A DNA stretch of 64,000 bases, taken from Nostoc piscinale CENA21 (GTDB taxonomy: Bacteria; Cyanobacteriota; Cyanobacteriia; Cyanobacteriales; Nostocaceae). Of this stretch, positions 1 through 8,811 are shown piece by piece (the first letter of the stretch is position 1; each line of letters opens with the position of its first letter). The stretch is from positions 5,891,525 to 5,955,524 of the forward strand of contig NZ_CP012036.1 in the NCBI RefSeq assembly GCF_001298445.1. The letters are read 5' to 3'. The notes beneath the pieces were generated by a model. That model did not search any database, was not told where the DNA came from, and saw only the letters and a program-made list of their open reading frames with translations. The position numbers and the translations under genes are program-made.

Positions 1-144
1 CATTACTGCACTAAAAAATAGTAGGAATGGCGTTCCCTTCATATCTAATATAGGGTCAAGCAAGAGCATAATTACTAGTGCTGTGGCGACAATTACCACC
101 ACAAAGCCATAACGTAGTAAATGCGAATAATGAATGTAGGGCAT
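1..144 (-). CDS. N-terminus of a membrane sensor protein (DUF4118-like), cut by window edge
   Basis: Reading leftward from an ATG at 144, the frame stays open to the window edge. It gives about 48 residues that start MPYIHYSHLLRYG, continue with a hydrophobic stretch (VVVIVATALVIMLLLDPIL), and then read TPFLLFFSAVM. A short polar start, an RYG motif and a 'pFLLFfsAVm' hairpin are characteristic of the DUF4118 membrane domain at the N-terminus of many cyanobacterial hybrid histidine kinases. The kinase part would lie outside the window. A TAG closes the frame 54 nt upstream of the ATG, so the chosen start is the first plausible one. The family call rests on a short stretch and is an inference. 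Confidence 0.5.
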   Translation of the reverse strand, partial: MPYIHYSHLLRYGFVVVIVATALVIMLLLDPILDMKGTPFLLFFSAVM

Positions 145-725
145 GAAAACAATTGCAAACAACCAAAACTTGTGGCGGAGGGCTATACATACCCTAAGCT
201 AGTTTGCAATTTTTGGACATTTATCTAGAGACAGATCCTTTATTTAGAAGAAAAAAACGTCTTTCGCTAGTAGTCAATTTTTCAAAAATGTTGTATGTAT
301 ATCTAAATGAAATAAATAAAATTGTAATATTATGATATTTTACTTACATTAATTTGGTAAGTTTAAACAAACGCATTCTTCTACATTTATGAAGAAGAAT
401 TCAGAAATCAGAATTCAGTATGAATTATAGATAACTGGGTGATGAATCTTGGTGAAAAACCTCGTCCCTCGTGGGCGAAATCAAAATAAAACCTTCTTCA
501 TTTAAACTCCATCCCTTTACGGGTGGAGAATTCTGAATTTTGTCTTCTGACTCCTTTTTATCTTAAATTCTAGCAATATTAAATAATTTATCAACAGTTT
601 GCTTGCTATGAGATGTAAAATCTTGCTGGAGCAAAATCAATTTGTCGCTGATTTTTGATTACCTAATTCTAGATGATTTCTATTTTGAGATACTTGCTCT
701 TATTGCTGATTACGAAATTTAAACA
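145..725. other. Intergenic region with inverted EcoRI-rich repeat
   Basis: There is no credible gene here. Around 391-420 and 526-553 lie two inverted copies of a GAATTCAGA-containing motif (the second reads GGAGTCAGAAG... on the minus strand), a common dispersed intergenic repeat in Nostocales. The first part (240-380) is AT-rich and may contain the promoter of the leftward sensor gene, but no specific box could be supported. Confidence 0.4.
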
Positions 726-1898
726 TCAAACCAAATTCCGATTTTTCAAGGCTGCGATTAACGCTTCTATATGCTTTGTTTGATGGGTAGCCATAACAGA
801 AATTCTAATGCGACTGGTTGGGACAGTGGGTGGACGAATTGCCGGGGCAAAAATACCTGCATCTTTGAGTTGCTTACCAACCTGGAGTGCATCAGTAGGA
901 CTAGGTAATTGAAAACAAAGTATGGGTGATTCTGTTGGTAATAACTTCAGTTGGGGTAATTGCTGCTGCATAAGATTTTTTAGGTAATCGACATTGTCCC
1001 ACAATTGCGTTCGCCGTTGGGGCTCTTGTTGGACAATGTAAATTGCGGCTAAGGCTGCGGCTGTATCCGCTGGGGAAAGTCCGGTGGTGTAAATCCAAGT
1101 CGGGGCGCGATTGCGTAAAAAATCAATTAAGTGAGCATCGCCAGCAACATAACCGCCTAAACTACCTAAAGCTTTGCTTAAAGTGCCAATTTGAATCAAT
1201 TGCTTGCCAGTACAGCCAAAAAATTCTACACACCCAGCGCCAGTTTGACCCATTACTCCAGTTGCGTGAGCTTCATCAACTAGTAGCATACAGTTAAATT
1301 CTTCAGCTATGGCTAACAATGTTGGCAAAGGGCATAAATCCCCATCCATACTAAAGACGCTATCGGTAATGATTAAACAGCGACGGTAGTTTTGCCGTTG
1401 TTGGCTGAGTTGAGTTTTTAACGCCAAAATATCACAGTGGGGATATTCTCTGATGGTTGCCCCACTAAGAATGGCACCGTTTTTCAGGCTGGAATGATTG
1501 TACTGGTCAGAGAGAATTAAATCGCGTTTCCCAACGACAGCTGCGATCGCTCCCAAGTTTGCCAGATATCCTGAACTAAAGACAATCGCATCTTCGGTTT
1601 GTTTCAGGGATGCGATCGCTTTTTCTAAATCTCTGTGTAATTGTCGATGCCCACTGAGTAAGCGAGAACCTGTACTACCAGTCCCCAATTCTCTAGTAGC
1701 GGCTGTAGCAGCAGCGATTAATCTTTCATCCCCAGCCAAGCCCAAATAATCATTACTGGCAAAATTAATCACCTCTTGCCCCGCCAAAACCACCGTCGCA
1801 CCAGGGCGATCGCTTAAAGTTTGTACTTTACGATACCAGTCCGCCCGATGGATGGTTGCTAATGATTCTTCTATCCAAGCATAAGGGTCTGGTGTCAT
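726..1898 (-). CDS. bioF: 8-amino-7-oxononanoate synthase (BioF)
   Basis: BioF is a PLP enzyme that condenses pimeloyl-ACP (or -CoA) with alanine in the first committed ring-forming step of biotin synthesis, in the cytosol. The 390-residue product has the alpha-oxoamine synthase hallmarks: FASNDYLGLAGD near residue 48, the GTGSTGSRLLSGH substrate loop, the DEAHATGVMG motif that holds the PLP-binding Asp, and the Schiff-base lysine in GTLSKALGSLGGY. The length is normal for the family. No other biotin gene is adjacent. KBL or serine palmitoyltransferase are sister families, but the overall sequence and cyanobacterial context favour BioF. Confidence 0.9.
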   Translation of the reverse strand: MTPDPYAWIEESLATIHRADWYRKVQTLSDRPGATVVLAGQEVINFASNDYLGLAGDERLIAAATAATRELGTGSTGSRLLSGHRQLHRDLEKAIASLKQTEDAIVFSSGYLANLGAIAAVVGKRDLILSDQYNHSSLKNGAILSGATIREYPHCDILALKTQLSQQRQNYRRCLIITDSVFSMDGDLCPLPTLLAIAEEFNCMLLVDEAHATGVMGQTGAGCVEFFGCTGKQLIQIGTLSKALGSLGGYVAGDAHLIDFLRNRAPTWIYTTGLSPADTAAALAAIYIVQQEPQRRTQLWDNVDYLKNLMQQQLPQLKLLPTESPILCFQLPSPTDALQVGKQLKDAGIFAPAIRPPTVPTSRIRISVMATHQTKHIEALIAALKNRNLV

Positions 1899-1945
1899 AA
1901 AGGACTTCCAATTACAAAGATAATACTATCACTGTGTAGGCAGGG

Positions 1946-2050
1946 GGCGGGGAGCAGGGAGCAGGGGGACAAGGAAGACAAGGGGGACAAAGGAAATAAG
2001 GAAGCAATCTTCCTACCTTGTCTACCCCCTCTACTTTGTCTACTCCCACT
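1946..2050. repeat. Purine-rich imperfect long hairpin repeat
   Basis: The left arm is built from GGGAGCAGGG and GACAAGGAAGACAAGG units. The right arm reads CTTCCTACCTTGTCTACCCCC and is its imperfect reverse complement, with a small CAAT loop near 2008. The unit 'ttgcTTCCTTGTCTCCCTTGTC' recurs near 26130-26155 in this window. It resembles the short low-complexity intergenic repeats of Nostoc genomes and may act as a terminator for the leftward gene at 2063-3190. Confidence 0.45.
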
Positions 2051-2062
2051 CAGCACTCTTCA

Positions 2063-3190
2063 TTACAATGCTTCCGGTGGGGCAATATCTGAACCGACAC
2101 TAATTCCCGCAGCACTCGACTTGATACCAGGTTTAGTATTAGTTTCGGAATTTTGGTTAGAGTGGGAAATAGACGAAGACGGACTAACATCAGGATTAAC
2201 AGTGGTGTCAATTTTTCCCGGCTGAGACATGACAGATAACCCTCCTACTGTCCCAGCTACCAGGGCTGTGTAGCCTAAATATAAATGTATTGGTCGTAGT
2301 TCTAACCCCATACTAGGGGAATTATTATGTTTAGGCTGAGACCAAGAAGGTATAACGGATGGAACAGTATTCACCATTGGTAACGAGTTAGCCAAATTTG
2401 TGCCGTTCAGTCCCAAAGCATTACCCATCACCCGGATAAATCCTCTGACTAAAATATCCTCTGGTAATGACTTTAAATCGCCGTTTTCGACTGCTTCCAT
2501 TTGATGAAGGGGTAAGTGAGTAAAGATACTCAAATCTCTCAAACAAAAACCTCTAGCTTCACGGGCTTGGCGTAGTTGTTGACCAATTTGACTCATGATT
2601 GCTAAACGTTGTGCGGCTAATTGTTGCTCGGCTAGTTCAGCATTCGCTTTTTTTTGATTGGGTTGCAGCCAGTTCATGAGTTTTGCTGTGGGATGTTTTT
2701 TAGCTGAACTTTCTGGATTTTGGGTTACAAGATTACTTCTATCTTCCGTTACCAAAGACGTTGATAATATATCTGTATTTGTTTGTGGGTGATTGAGATG
2801 ATTGCTGGTAAGACTATTAGCAACATCACTAGATTTTTCTAATTCTGTGTTCGCTTGTTGATTGCTATCTGCAACTTTTGCGTGATGTGCAAAGTTCTGG
2901 AAGACTAAACTAATGGCTTCTCTACCGACAGCTTTAAATAAATTTTTGGCTTCTTCGGAAGAACCAAGTAATGTTTGTAATTGAGCCACGGCTTGACGAT
3001 AAACCTGACTGCGATGAAGTTGAGACTCAATTTCACCTAGTAGCGATCGCAGTTCTGCTTGTGAAATTTCAATGGTAGGATTTCCTAGAATTTTCAATAA
3101 ATATGCAGGTGCCATAGTCATAATACAAATTGCTCCCCATACCGCAACAAGTCTAATTGTATAAATCATCCGGTACTTCAAATATGACAT
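2063..3190 (-). CDS. RodZ-like helix-turn-helix membrane protein
   Basis: The 375-residue protein has an N-terminal hydrophobic segment (about residues 9-33), a region rich in Gln/Asn/Ser (about 100-170), and a RodZ-type HTH_25 domain near residues 198-265 (IGQQLRQAREARGFCLRDLS, then EDILVRGFIRVMGNALGL). A second hydrophobic segment lies around 303-323, followed by a short polar tail. In RodZ the HTH faces the cytoplasm and binds MreB; here the HTH sits mid-protein and no DUF4115 domain follows, so a cell-shape role is only inferred. It is unusual that a second RodZ-like gene lies only 1.1 kb away on the other strand. Confidence 0.7.
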   Translation of the reverse strand: MSYLKYRMIYTIRLVAVWGAICIMTMAPAYLLKILGNPTIEISQAELRSLLGEIESQLHRSQVYRQAVAQLQTLLGSSEEAKNLFKAVGREAISLVFQNFAHHAKVADSNQQANTELEKSSDVANSLTSNHLNHPQTNTDILSTSLVTEDRSNLVTQNPESSAKKHPTAKLMNWLQPNQKKANAELAEQQLAAQRLAIMSQIGQQLRQAREARGFCLRDLSIFTHLPLHQMEAVENGDLKSLPEDILVRGFIRVMGNALGLNGTNLANSLPMVNTVPSVIPSWSQPKHNNSPSMGLELRPIHLYLGYTALVAGTVGGLSVMSQPGKIDTTVNPDVSPSSSISHSNQNSETNTKPGIKSSAAGISVGSDIAPPEAL

Positions 3191-3279
3191 CAGGATATTT
3201 ATGTATGAATCTGCCTATTTTTGGTTATTTCGGTATACTAGTTTAGGGGCATAAAGGCAAGATTAAGAACTAAGTAATA

Positions 3280-4164
3280 TTACATACCAGCCTTTTGAAC
3301 AAATGATTGTACCCATTGCAGATATTTACCACCAGCAGTTACAGCTGTATTGTTATGGTCAGCATTAGGAACCAAAATTAGTTGTTTTGGTTCAGGGGCA
3401 GCATCATAAAGTTTTTGGCTCATGTAAGCAGGTACAGTAGAATCAGCCGTACCATGAATAAATAAAACTGGCATTTGCAACTGCGGCACTTTTTTGATTG
3501 AGTCAAAACGCTGTGTCAAAATTAAATCGATGGGAAATATAGAAAACCATTTGCGAGTAGATATCATCTCGCGTATGGATGAAAAAGAACTTTCTACGAT
3601 TAACCCAGCGGCTTGGGGGTGTTTCACAGCTAAATCAATAGCGATCGCACCACCCAAAGAATGACCATAAATAAAAATTTGCTGGGGGGGAATTTGCTGT
3701 TGCTGCGTCAGATATTGCCAAGCTGTAGCAGCATCTTGATAAACTCTCATTTCATTAGGAAAATCGCCTTGGCTGCGACCATATCCCCGATAATCAATCA
3801 ACAATACCGAAAATCCTAGTTGATGAAATCGCTGGCTATGCGCTATATTTGCGCCAATATTCAGGCCATTCCCGTGCAGATATAACAACACCTTGGCATC
3901 GGGCTGGTTGGCTGGAATCCACCAAGCATGGATTTTTTCCACCTTTCCCAAGCTAGTTTTTACAGGTAGCCAGACTTCTTGATAAGGCAGATTGAACGAG
4001 TCTGGTGTCTTTTCAATGACAGTGGAGGGAAAAAAGATGAACTTGGGTTGCTGGAAAAACAGAAATAAACTGATGCTACAGTAGGCGATCGCGACAACTA
4101 TTCCAAAAACAAGTAACATCCTAAACTTGAATAAAAATAACAATTGCTGCTTACGTATTTTCAT
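3280..4164 (-). CDS. Membrane-anchored alpha/beta hydrolase (Bem46-like)
   Basis: This serine hydrolase has an N-terminal anchor (about residues 9-33, a hydrophobic run ending before QQPKFIFFPS). The oxyanion region is LYLHGNGLNIGAN, the RGYG turn is DYRGYGRSQG, and the nucleophile elbow is GHSLGGA. The acid is probably the Asp in FIHGTADSTVP and the base the His in PNADHNN. The set is typical of the Bem46/YfhR subgroup of the alpha/beta hydrolase fold, which faces the periplasm or lumen after anchoring. The natural substrate is unknown. It is convergent with nothing and lies between two RodZ-like genes. Confidence 0.8.
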   Translation of the reverse strand: MKIRKQQLLFLFKFRMLLVFGIVVAIAYCSISLFLFFQQPKFIFFPSTVIEKTPDSFNLPYQEVWLPVKTSLGKVEKIHAWWIPANQPDAKVLLYLHGNGLNIGANIAHSQRFHQLGFSVLLIDYRGYGRSQGDFPNEMRVYQDAATAWQYLTQQQQIPPQQIFIYGHSLGGAIAIDLAVKHPQAAGLIVESSFSSIREMISTRKWFSIFPIDLILTQRFDSIKKVPQLQMPVLFIHGTADSTVPAYMSQKLYDAAPEPKQLILVPNADHNNTAVTAGGKYLQWVQSFVQKAGM

Positions 4165-4338
4165 ACGGGTAATTTTATGCTTTAAAAATTACTTGTATAG
4201 CAGTTTTCGTTCTTTTCGTATAGAGTATAGAGTCAAAAACAATTAGAGATTCTTGAAAAAGAAATCAGTATTCAGGAGTCAGAGATTTAGTAATTCTTCC
4301 GTGAAATGGTAAACGTAAGTTAATTTTAGGAGAAGGTC

Positions 4339-5187
4339 GTGAGCCTCTTAGAAGACGTTCAAAAAGAACAGTTGCAAGAAATAAGTAAAACTTTAAAACA
4401 AGTCAGACAAGAGAAGTCTATTCAACTAGAGCAGGTAGCAATTAAAACCAATATTCGCCTTGCTTGCTTAAAGGCTTTAGATGCGGGAAAATTTGATGAA
4501 TTACCCGAACCTGTATATATTCAAGGATTTATCCGTCGTTATGCAGATGTCATCGGTTTAGATGGTGCGTCGTTAGCCAAAACTTTTTCTACTGAAGTTC
4601 AACCTTCAATGGTTGAAAAAACTTCTGGTCACAAAGCAGCATCGAAACGTAAATTTTCTTTACCACTATTCATTCCTTACACCGTTTTATTAATAGTGGC
4701 GGCAGGTGGGCTTATGTATGTACTTAATCCCCAATTTTCTGCCGAATCTCTTGTCAAAAAACTTAACTTAGGAACATCTAAAAAAACAACAGCAGCCTTA
4801 TCTCAACCTGCACCATTACCTAAAACTGAATCTTTACCATCAGCTGCTCAAGCACCAGCCGAAAATCCCCCAACGCCCCTAACTGTGGTTGCACCCCCAA
4901 AAGATAGTTTGAGTCAAGCTGTCGCTGTTACTTTAGAACTTCAAGGTAAATCTTGGTTACAAGTGAAAGTAGACGGGAAAACTGAATTTGTGGGTAACTT
5001 AAACAAAGGACAACGCAAAACCTGGACAGCTAAAAAACAGTTGACTGTGCGTTCTGGAAATGCAGGTGTTGTCTTAGTTTCTGTTAACAATCAACCAGCA
5101 ACACCCTTGGGAACTACAGGGAAAATCAAGGAAGTTACATTCACTCCCCAAGTCACCAATCAACAGCCTAAGGTCAACGGTCAATAG
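4339..5187 (+). CDS. RodZ-like protein with HTH and DUF4115 domains
   Basis: The gene starts with GTG after a good AGGAGAAGG ribosome-binding site. Residues about 12-80 form an HTH_25 domain (LKQVRQEKSIQLEQVAIKTN; VYIQGFIRRYADVIGLD). A single transmembrane helix follows at about 112-132 (FIPYTVLLIVAAGGLMYVL), then a Pro-rich linker and a beta-rich periplasmic DUF4115 domain (LELQGKSWLQVKVDG ... RSGNAGVVLVSVN). This order matches canonical RodZ, a morphogenesis factor linking MreB to the envelope, so a cell-shape role is likely. It is transcribed alone, away from the leftward hydrolase. The 282-residue length fits the family. Confidence 0.8.
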   Translation: MSLLEDVQKEQLQEISKTLKQVRQEKSIQLEQVAIKTNIRLACLKALDAGKFDELPEPVYIQGFIRRYADVIGLDGASLAKTFSTEVQPSMVEKTSGHKAASKRKFSLPLFIPYTVLLIVAAGGLMYVLNPQFSAESLVKKLNLGTSKKTTAALSQPAPLPKTESLPSAAQAPAENPPTPLTVVAPPKDSLSQAVAVTLELQGKSWLQVKVDGKTEFVGNLNKGQRKTWTAKKQLTVRSGNAGVVLVSVNNQPATPLGTTGKIKEVTFTPQVTNQQPKVNGQ

Positions 5188-5196
5188 TTTTAAAGG

Positions 5197-5292
5197 TTTG
5201 GGAGAGGGTGTAAAGGTATAGGCGTATCAGGGTGAAGTAGGTTTTCAAGACCCTTACACCCTCCAGCCCCCACACCCTTATACCCATTCTTC
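5197..5292. repeat. Inverted GGGTGTAAGG-type repeat between convergent genes
   Basis: The left arm carries GGGTGTAAAGGTATAGG and the right arm CCCTTACACCCTCC and ACACCCTTATACCC. They can pair to form a long imperfect stem between the rodZ-like gene and gatA, which are convergent. The same GGTGTAAGGG vocabulary recurs at 29047-29093 and 36973-37045, so it is a dispersed repeat that probably also works as a bidirectional terminator. Confidence 0.45.
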
Positions 5293-5308
5293 ACAAACAA
5301 CCTCATTA

Positions 5309-6766
5309 CTACAGTGCTGGCTGACGTAAATGCCAATTAGTTGCTTGCTCATAAGCATAAGCTACTTGCAGAATTTGGTCTTCTCTTAAGACATTGCCAA
5401 TGATTTGCAAGCCAATGGGTAAACCTTGGTCATCAAAACCACAAGGTATGCTAATCCCCGGTAAGCCAGCTAGATTTACAGGGATGGTCATCAGGTCATT
5501 TAGGTACATACTCAAAGGATCTGTGGTTTTTTCTCCGGCTTTAAATGCTGTGGTAGGAGCAGTCGGAGTAACTAATACATCAACTTTTTTAAAGGCGTTT
5601 TCAAAGTCTTGTTTGATCAGGGTGCGGACTTTTTGGGCTTTGAGATAGTAAGCATCATAATACCCAGCCGATAGGGCGTAAGTGCCAATCATGATTCGGC
5701 GTTTAACTTCAGTACCAAAGCCACTAGCACGGGTACTCTTGTACATTGACAGTAAATTATCTGCATCGGGTGTGCGTAAGCCGTATTTCACGCCATCGTA
5801 ACGAGCGAGGTTGGCTGATGCTTCCGATGGGGCGATGATGTAGTAACTGGGTAAGCCATAGCGGAAACGCGGACAAGAAATTGTATGGATTTCAGCGCCT
5901 AACATTTGTAATTGGTCGATGGCTTTGGTAACAGCTGTTTCAACCACCGAGTCTAAGCCTTCACCAAAGGTTTCTGTAATTATCCCAATTCGCAGCTTTT
6001 TTCGGGCTTTGAGGTCTGGTTTGAGGGAAGCCAGATAATCAGGAATGTCTACTTTGAGGCTAGTGGAGTCTTTGGGGTCGTAGCCTGCGATCGCTCGGAG
6101 CAGAATTGCTGTATCTTCTACAGAGCGTCCAAAAGGGCCAATTTGATCCAAAGATGAAGCATAAGCCACCAAACCATATCTTGAAACCAGTCCGTAGGTT
6201 GGTTTCAAACCGACGACACCACAAAAAGAAGCTGGTTGGCGAATTGAACCACCAGTATCAGAACCCAAGGAAACAACACATTCCCCCCCAGCGACGGCGG
6301 CGGCTGAACCCCCAGATGAACCACCAGGAACCCGCGTTACATCCCACGGGTTAGCTGTAACTTGGTAGGCAGAATTTTCGGTTGAACTACCCATTGCAAA
6401 TTCATCTAAATTGGTTTTGCCCACCGTGACAGCCCCAGCATCTAGCAACTTTTGTGTCACTGTAGACTCATAAGGCGGCACAAAATTTTCCAAAATCCGG
6501 GAACCGCAGGTAGTAGGAATTCCTTTGGTACACATATTATCTTTAATACCAGTTGGAATCCCCGCTAACAAGCCAATTTCTTCACCCGCAGCAATTTTGG
6601 CATCTACAGCACGAGCTTGCTCTAACGCCTGTTGTGCTGTTACATGCAAGAAACTGTGTAATTTCGGCTCTAAAGCTTGAATTTTGTCCAAAGCTTCTTG
6701 GGTAATTTCAACGGCGGAACGTTCTTTTTTAACTAGCTGTTCGTGCAACTCGCGTATGGATGCCAT
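5309..6766 (-). CDS. gatA: Asp-tRNA(Asn)/Glu-tRNA(Gln) amidotransferase subunit A
   Basis: GatA is the amidase subunit of GatCAB. It releases ammonia from glutamine to convert Glu-tRNA(Gln) to Gln-tRNA(Gln), which is essential in cyanobacteria. The 485-residue product shows the amidase-signature triad: Lys in GIPTGIKDNMCTKG, the cis-Ser in the GGSSGGSAAAVAGG loop, and the nucleophilic Ser in GSDTGGSIRQPASFCG. It ends with the usual YAYEQATNWH region. The length is standard. gatB and gatC are not adjacent, as is usual in cyanobacteria. Confidence 0.95.
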   Translation of the reverse strand: MASIRELHEQLVKKERSAVEITQEALDKIQALEPKLHSFLHVTAQQALEQARAVDAKIAAGEEIGLLAGIPTGIKDNMCTKGIPTTCGSRILENFVPPYESTVTQKLLDAGAVTVGKTNLDEFAMGSSTENSAYQVTANPWDVTRVPGGSSGGSAAAVAGGECVVSLGSDTGGSIRQPASFCGVVGLKPTYGLVSRYGLVAYASSLDQIGPFGRSVEDTAILLRAIAGYDPKDSTSLKVDIPDYLASLKPDLKARKKLRIGIITETFGEGLDSVVETAVTKAIDQLQMLGAEIHTISCPRFRYGLPSYYIIAPSEASANLARYDGVKYGLRTPDADNLLSMYKSTRASGFGTEVKRRIMIGTYALSAGYYDAYYLKAQKVRTLIKQDFENAFKKVDVLVTPTAPTTAFKAGEKTTDPLSMYLNDLMTIPVNLAGLPGISIPCGFDDQGLPIGLQIIGNVLREDQILQVAYAYEQATNWHLRQPAL

Positions 6767-7232
6767 GACTGCTCTCTTGGTAACTCAAGTCATTGATTTT
6801 AGTACATATTGCGGGGAAGTATGAAGTGTGAATTATGAAGTTGAGGAACAGGGGACTGTCTGCAAAACTCGCACTTCGACAAGCTCAATGACCGGAAGAG
6901 GCTGGGGGAAAAGGAGCAGGGAGAGCGTTTGCGTCAGCAAATGCAGGGTAGTTAGAACCGCTATAGTTATAATTTTCACCCACAATCATGGCATCCCAGT
7001 CACAGCCCCCTGTTCATACTTCAGACTTTTTCAAAACAGCAAATATATACTTGATAACTGGATGTTTGCAAATTATAAAACTTAGACTATTAACTTAGCT
7101 ATAAATTTCAGTTATTGTCGTGTAAGAGGAGATGAGTAGCAGTTAGGGAAGTAAACTTTTGAGTCTGGTTGTTGATGGCTCATTAAAGTAATATTATTCG
7201 TTTTTATTAAGTTTGCGTCGGGGAAAAGAGAG
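6767..7232. other. Intergenic region upstream of dnaE-C
   Basis: This stretch holds low-complexity and dispersed-repeat material (for example CTTCGACAAGCTCAATGACCGG near 6876 and an AGCAGGGAGAG run near 6915) followed by an AT-rich stretch. The promoter of the split dnaE half must lie here. The open frame at 6828-7085 is composed of these repeats and shows no protein-family features. Confidence 0.4.
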
Positions 7233-7340
7233 ATGGTCAAAATAATTACTCGTAAATATGTTGGTCGGTCAAATGTCTATGACATTGGAGTAGAACAAGA
7301 CCATAACTTTGTCATTAAAAATAATTTCATTGCTTCTAAT
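7233..7340 (+). other. Split DnaE intein, C-terminal piece (Int-C)
   Basis: Residues 1-36 (MVKIITRKYVGRSNVYDIGV, then EQDHNFVIKNNFIASN) match the well-known Nostoc punctiforme DnaE Int-C pattern. They include block F (VYDIGVEQDHNF), the terminal Asn that cyclises, and the +1 Cys of the extein (CFN). The penultimate Ser in place of His is normal for this family. All residues needed for trans-splicing on this half are visible. Confidence 0.93.
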
Positions 7341-8589
7341 TGCTTTAATAAATCCCACTCTACTGCTTATGGCTATGTCACTTATCAAACAGCATATTTA
7401 AAAGCGAATTATCCCCTAGAATATATGGCAGCCCTGTTAACGGCTAACAGTGGTGATACAGACAAGGTGCAGAAGTATATTTCGACTTGTTTGAGTATGA
7501 ATATTCAAATCGAACCGCCGGATATTAACCGTTCTGGTGTAGATTTTACACCCGTGGGTGACAAGATTTTATTTGGTTTTTCTGCTGTCCGTAATGTGGG
7601 GCAGAATGCGATCGCTTGTATTTTAGAAGCGCGGGAAGACCAAGGGGCGTTTAAATCATTATCTGATTTTTGCGATCGCGTTGACTTGCGTGCAGTTAAC
7701 CGCCGCACTTTAGAATCACTGATTTATTGTGGTGCTTTTGACAAACTTGAACCGAATCGTCACCAATTAATTAAAGACCTAGAACTTGTTTATGATTGGG
7801 CGCAATCCCGCGCTAAAGATAGAGCTAGTGGTCAAGGTAACTTGTTTGATTTATTAGGCGGTGGATTTGCTTCTACATCTACTAACAAAACCACCAATAA
7901 TGTCTTTGATTCTGCCCCTAAAGCTCAACCTGTTCCAGATTTTCCGCCGCAGAAAAAGTTGCAGATGGAAAAAGAATTATTGGGATTTTATGTCTCAGAT
8001 CATCCGCTAAAATCAATTAAACATTCATCATCGATTTTAGCGCCAATTAATTTATCACAACTCGGTGAGCAGAAAGAAGACACACTACTTTGTGCGGTGG
8101 TGATGTTAAATAATGTCAAAAAAAGTCATGACCAAAAAAGGCGACCCAATGGCGATTTTGCAGATAGAAGATTTAACTGCACAATTAGAAGCTGTTGTCT
8201 TTCCTAAAACTTATGAACGTGTAAGCCTTGCACTAGAAGTTGATGCCAGATTAATTGTTTGGGGTAAAGTCGATAGACGCGATGAACAAGTGCAATTAAT
8301 TGTGGAAGATGTCGAACCAGTAGAAACCGTGCAACTAGTGATGGTAGAGCTAACTCCCCAACAAGCTATCACAATTGAAGAACGCGATCGCCTACGCACA
8401 ATTTTAAAAGAACTATCAGGTGACAAAGAAAAAGCTAAAGTCCCGGTAATTGGAATTGTCCAGGCTGGCAGTTCTCGGCAACTTGTCCGGTTTGGCCGAC
8501 AATTTTGGGTGCAAGATTCTCGCTCAACTGTTCTAGCACTACAAAATGCCAGATTTCTCGCTCATGTAAAACAATTAACAGGTAGTTGA
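7233..8589 (+). CDS. dnaE: DNA polymerase III alpha subunit, C-terminal half with Int-C; +1 frameshift
   Basis: This is the C-terminal partner of the split dnaE gene. It begins with a 36-residue Int-C, then the C-extein starting CFNKSHSTAYGYVTYQTAYL, which belongs to the polymerase and (HhH)2 region, and then the OB-fold part (GDPMAILQIEDLTAQLEAVVF). Trans-splicing with DnaE-N plus Int-N, encoded elsewhere, would rebuild the replicative polymerase. The reading frame breaks at an A7 run (8118-8124): frame one runs to 8207 and ends in unrelated residues, while the next frame resumes family sequence (VMTKKGDPM). Removing one A gives a single frame of 451 residues, the normal length. Because the gene is essential, sequence error or slippage is more likely than a true pseudogene. 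Confidence 0.9.
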
Positions 8590-8811
8590 TTTGAAATTGT
8601 AAAAGCTTGGGTAAGAAAAATTACCGGATTTTTAAACACTGAAACTACTTGATATCTTAAATATTGCTTCGTCAACAGTATAACACCGTAGTAATACTGT
8701 AATAAATTCGTTTTTTTAGTGACTTATGCGGATGATGATTTCTTGGTTGTAATGGTATTTTTTGATGCTAGAGAGAGTAGGAGATTTGCTAAGTGAAGGA
8801 GCTAGAGCTTG

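Noticed and set aside
6828..7085. 85-codon open frame between gatA and dnaE-C
   Set aside because: Its sequence is made of dispersed-repeat and low-complexity DNA and shows no protein-like pattern or ribosome-binding site.
8113..8589. Separate small gene after the first dnaE segment
   Set aside because: Its residues are the direct continuation of DnaE; it is the second half of a frameshifted gene.
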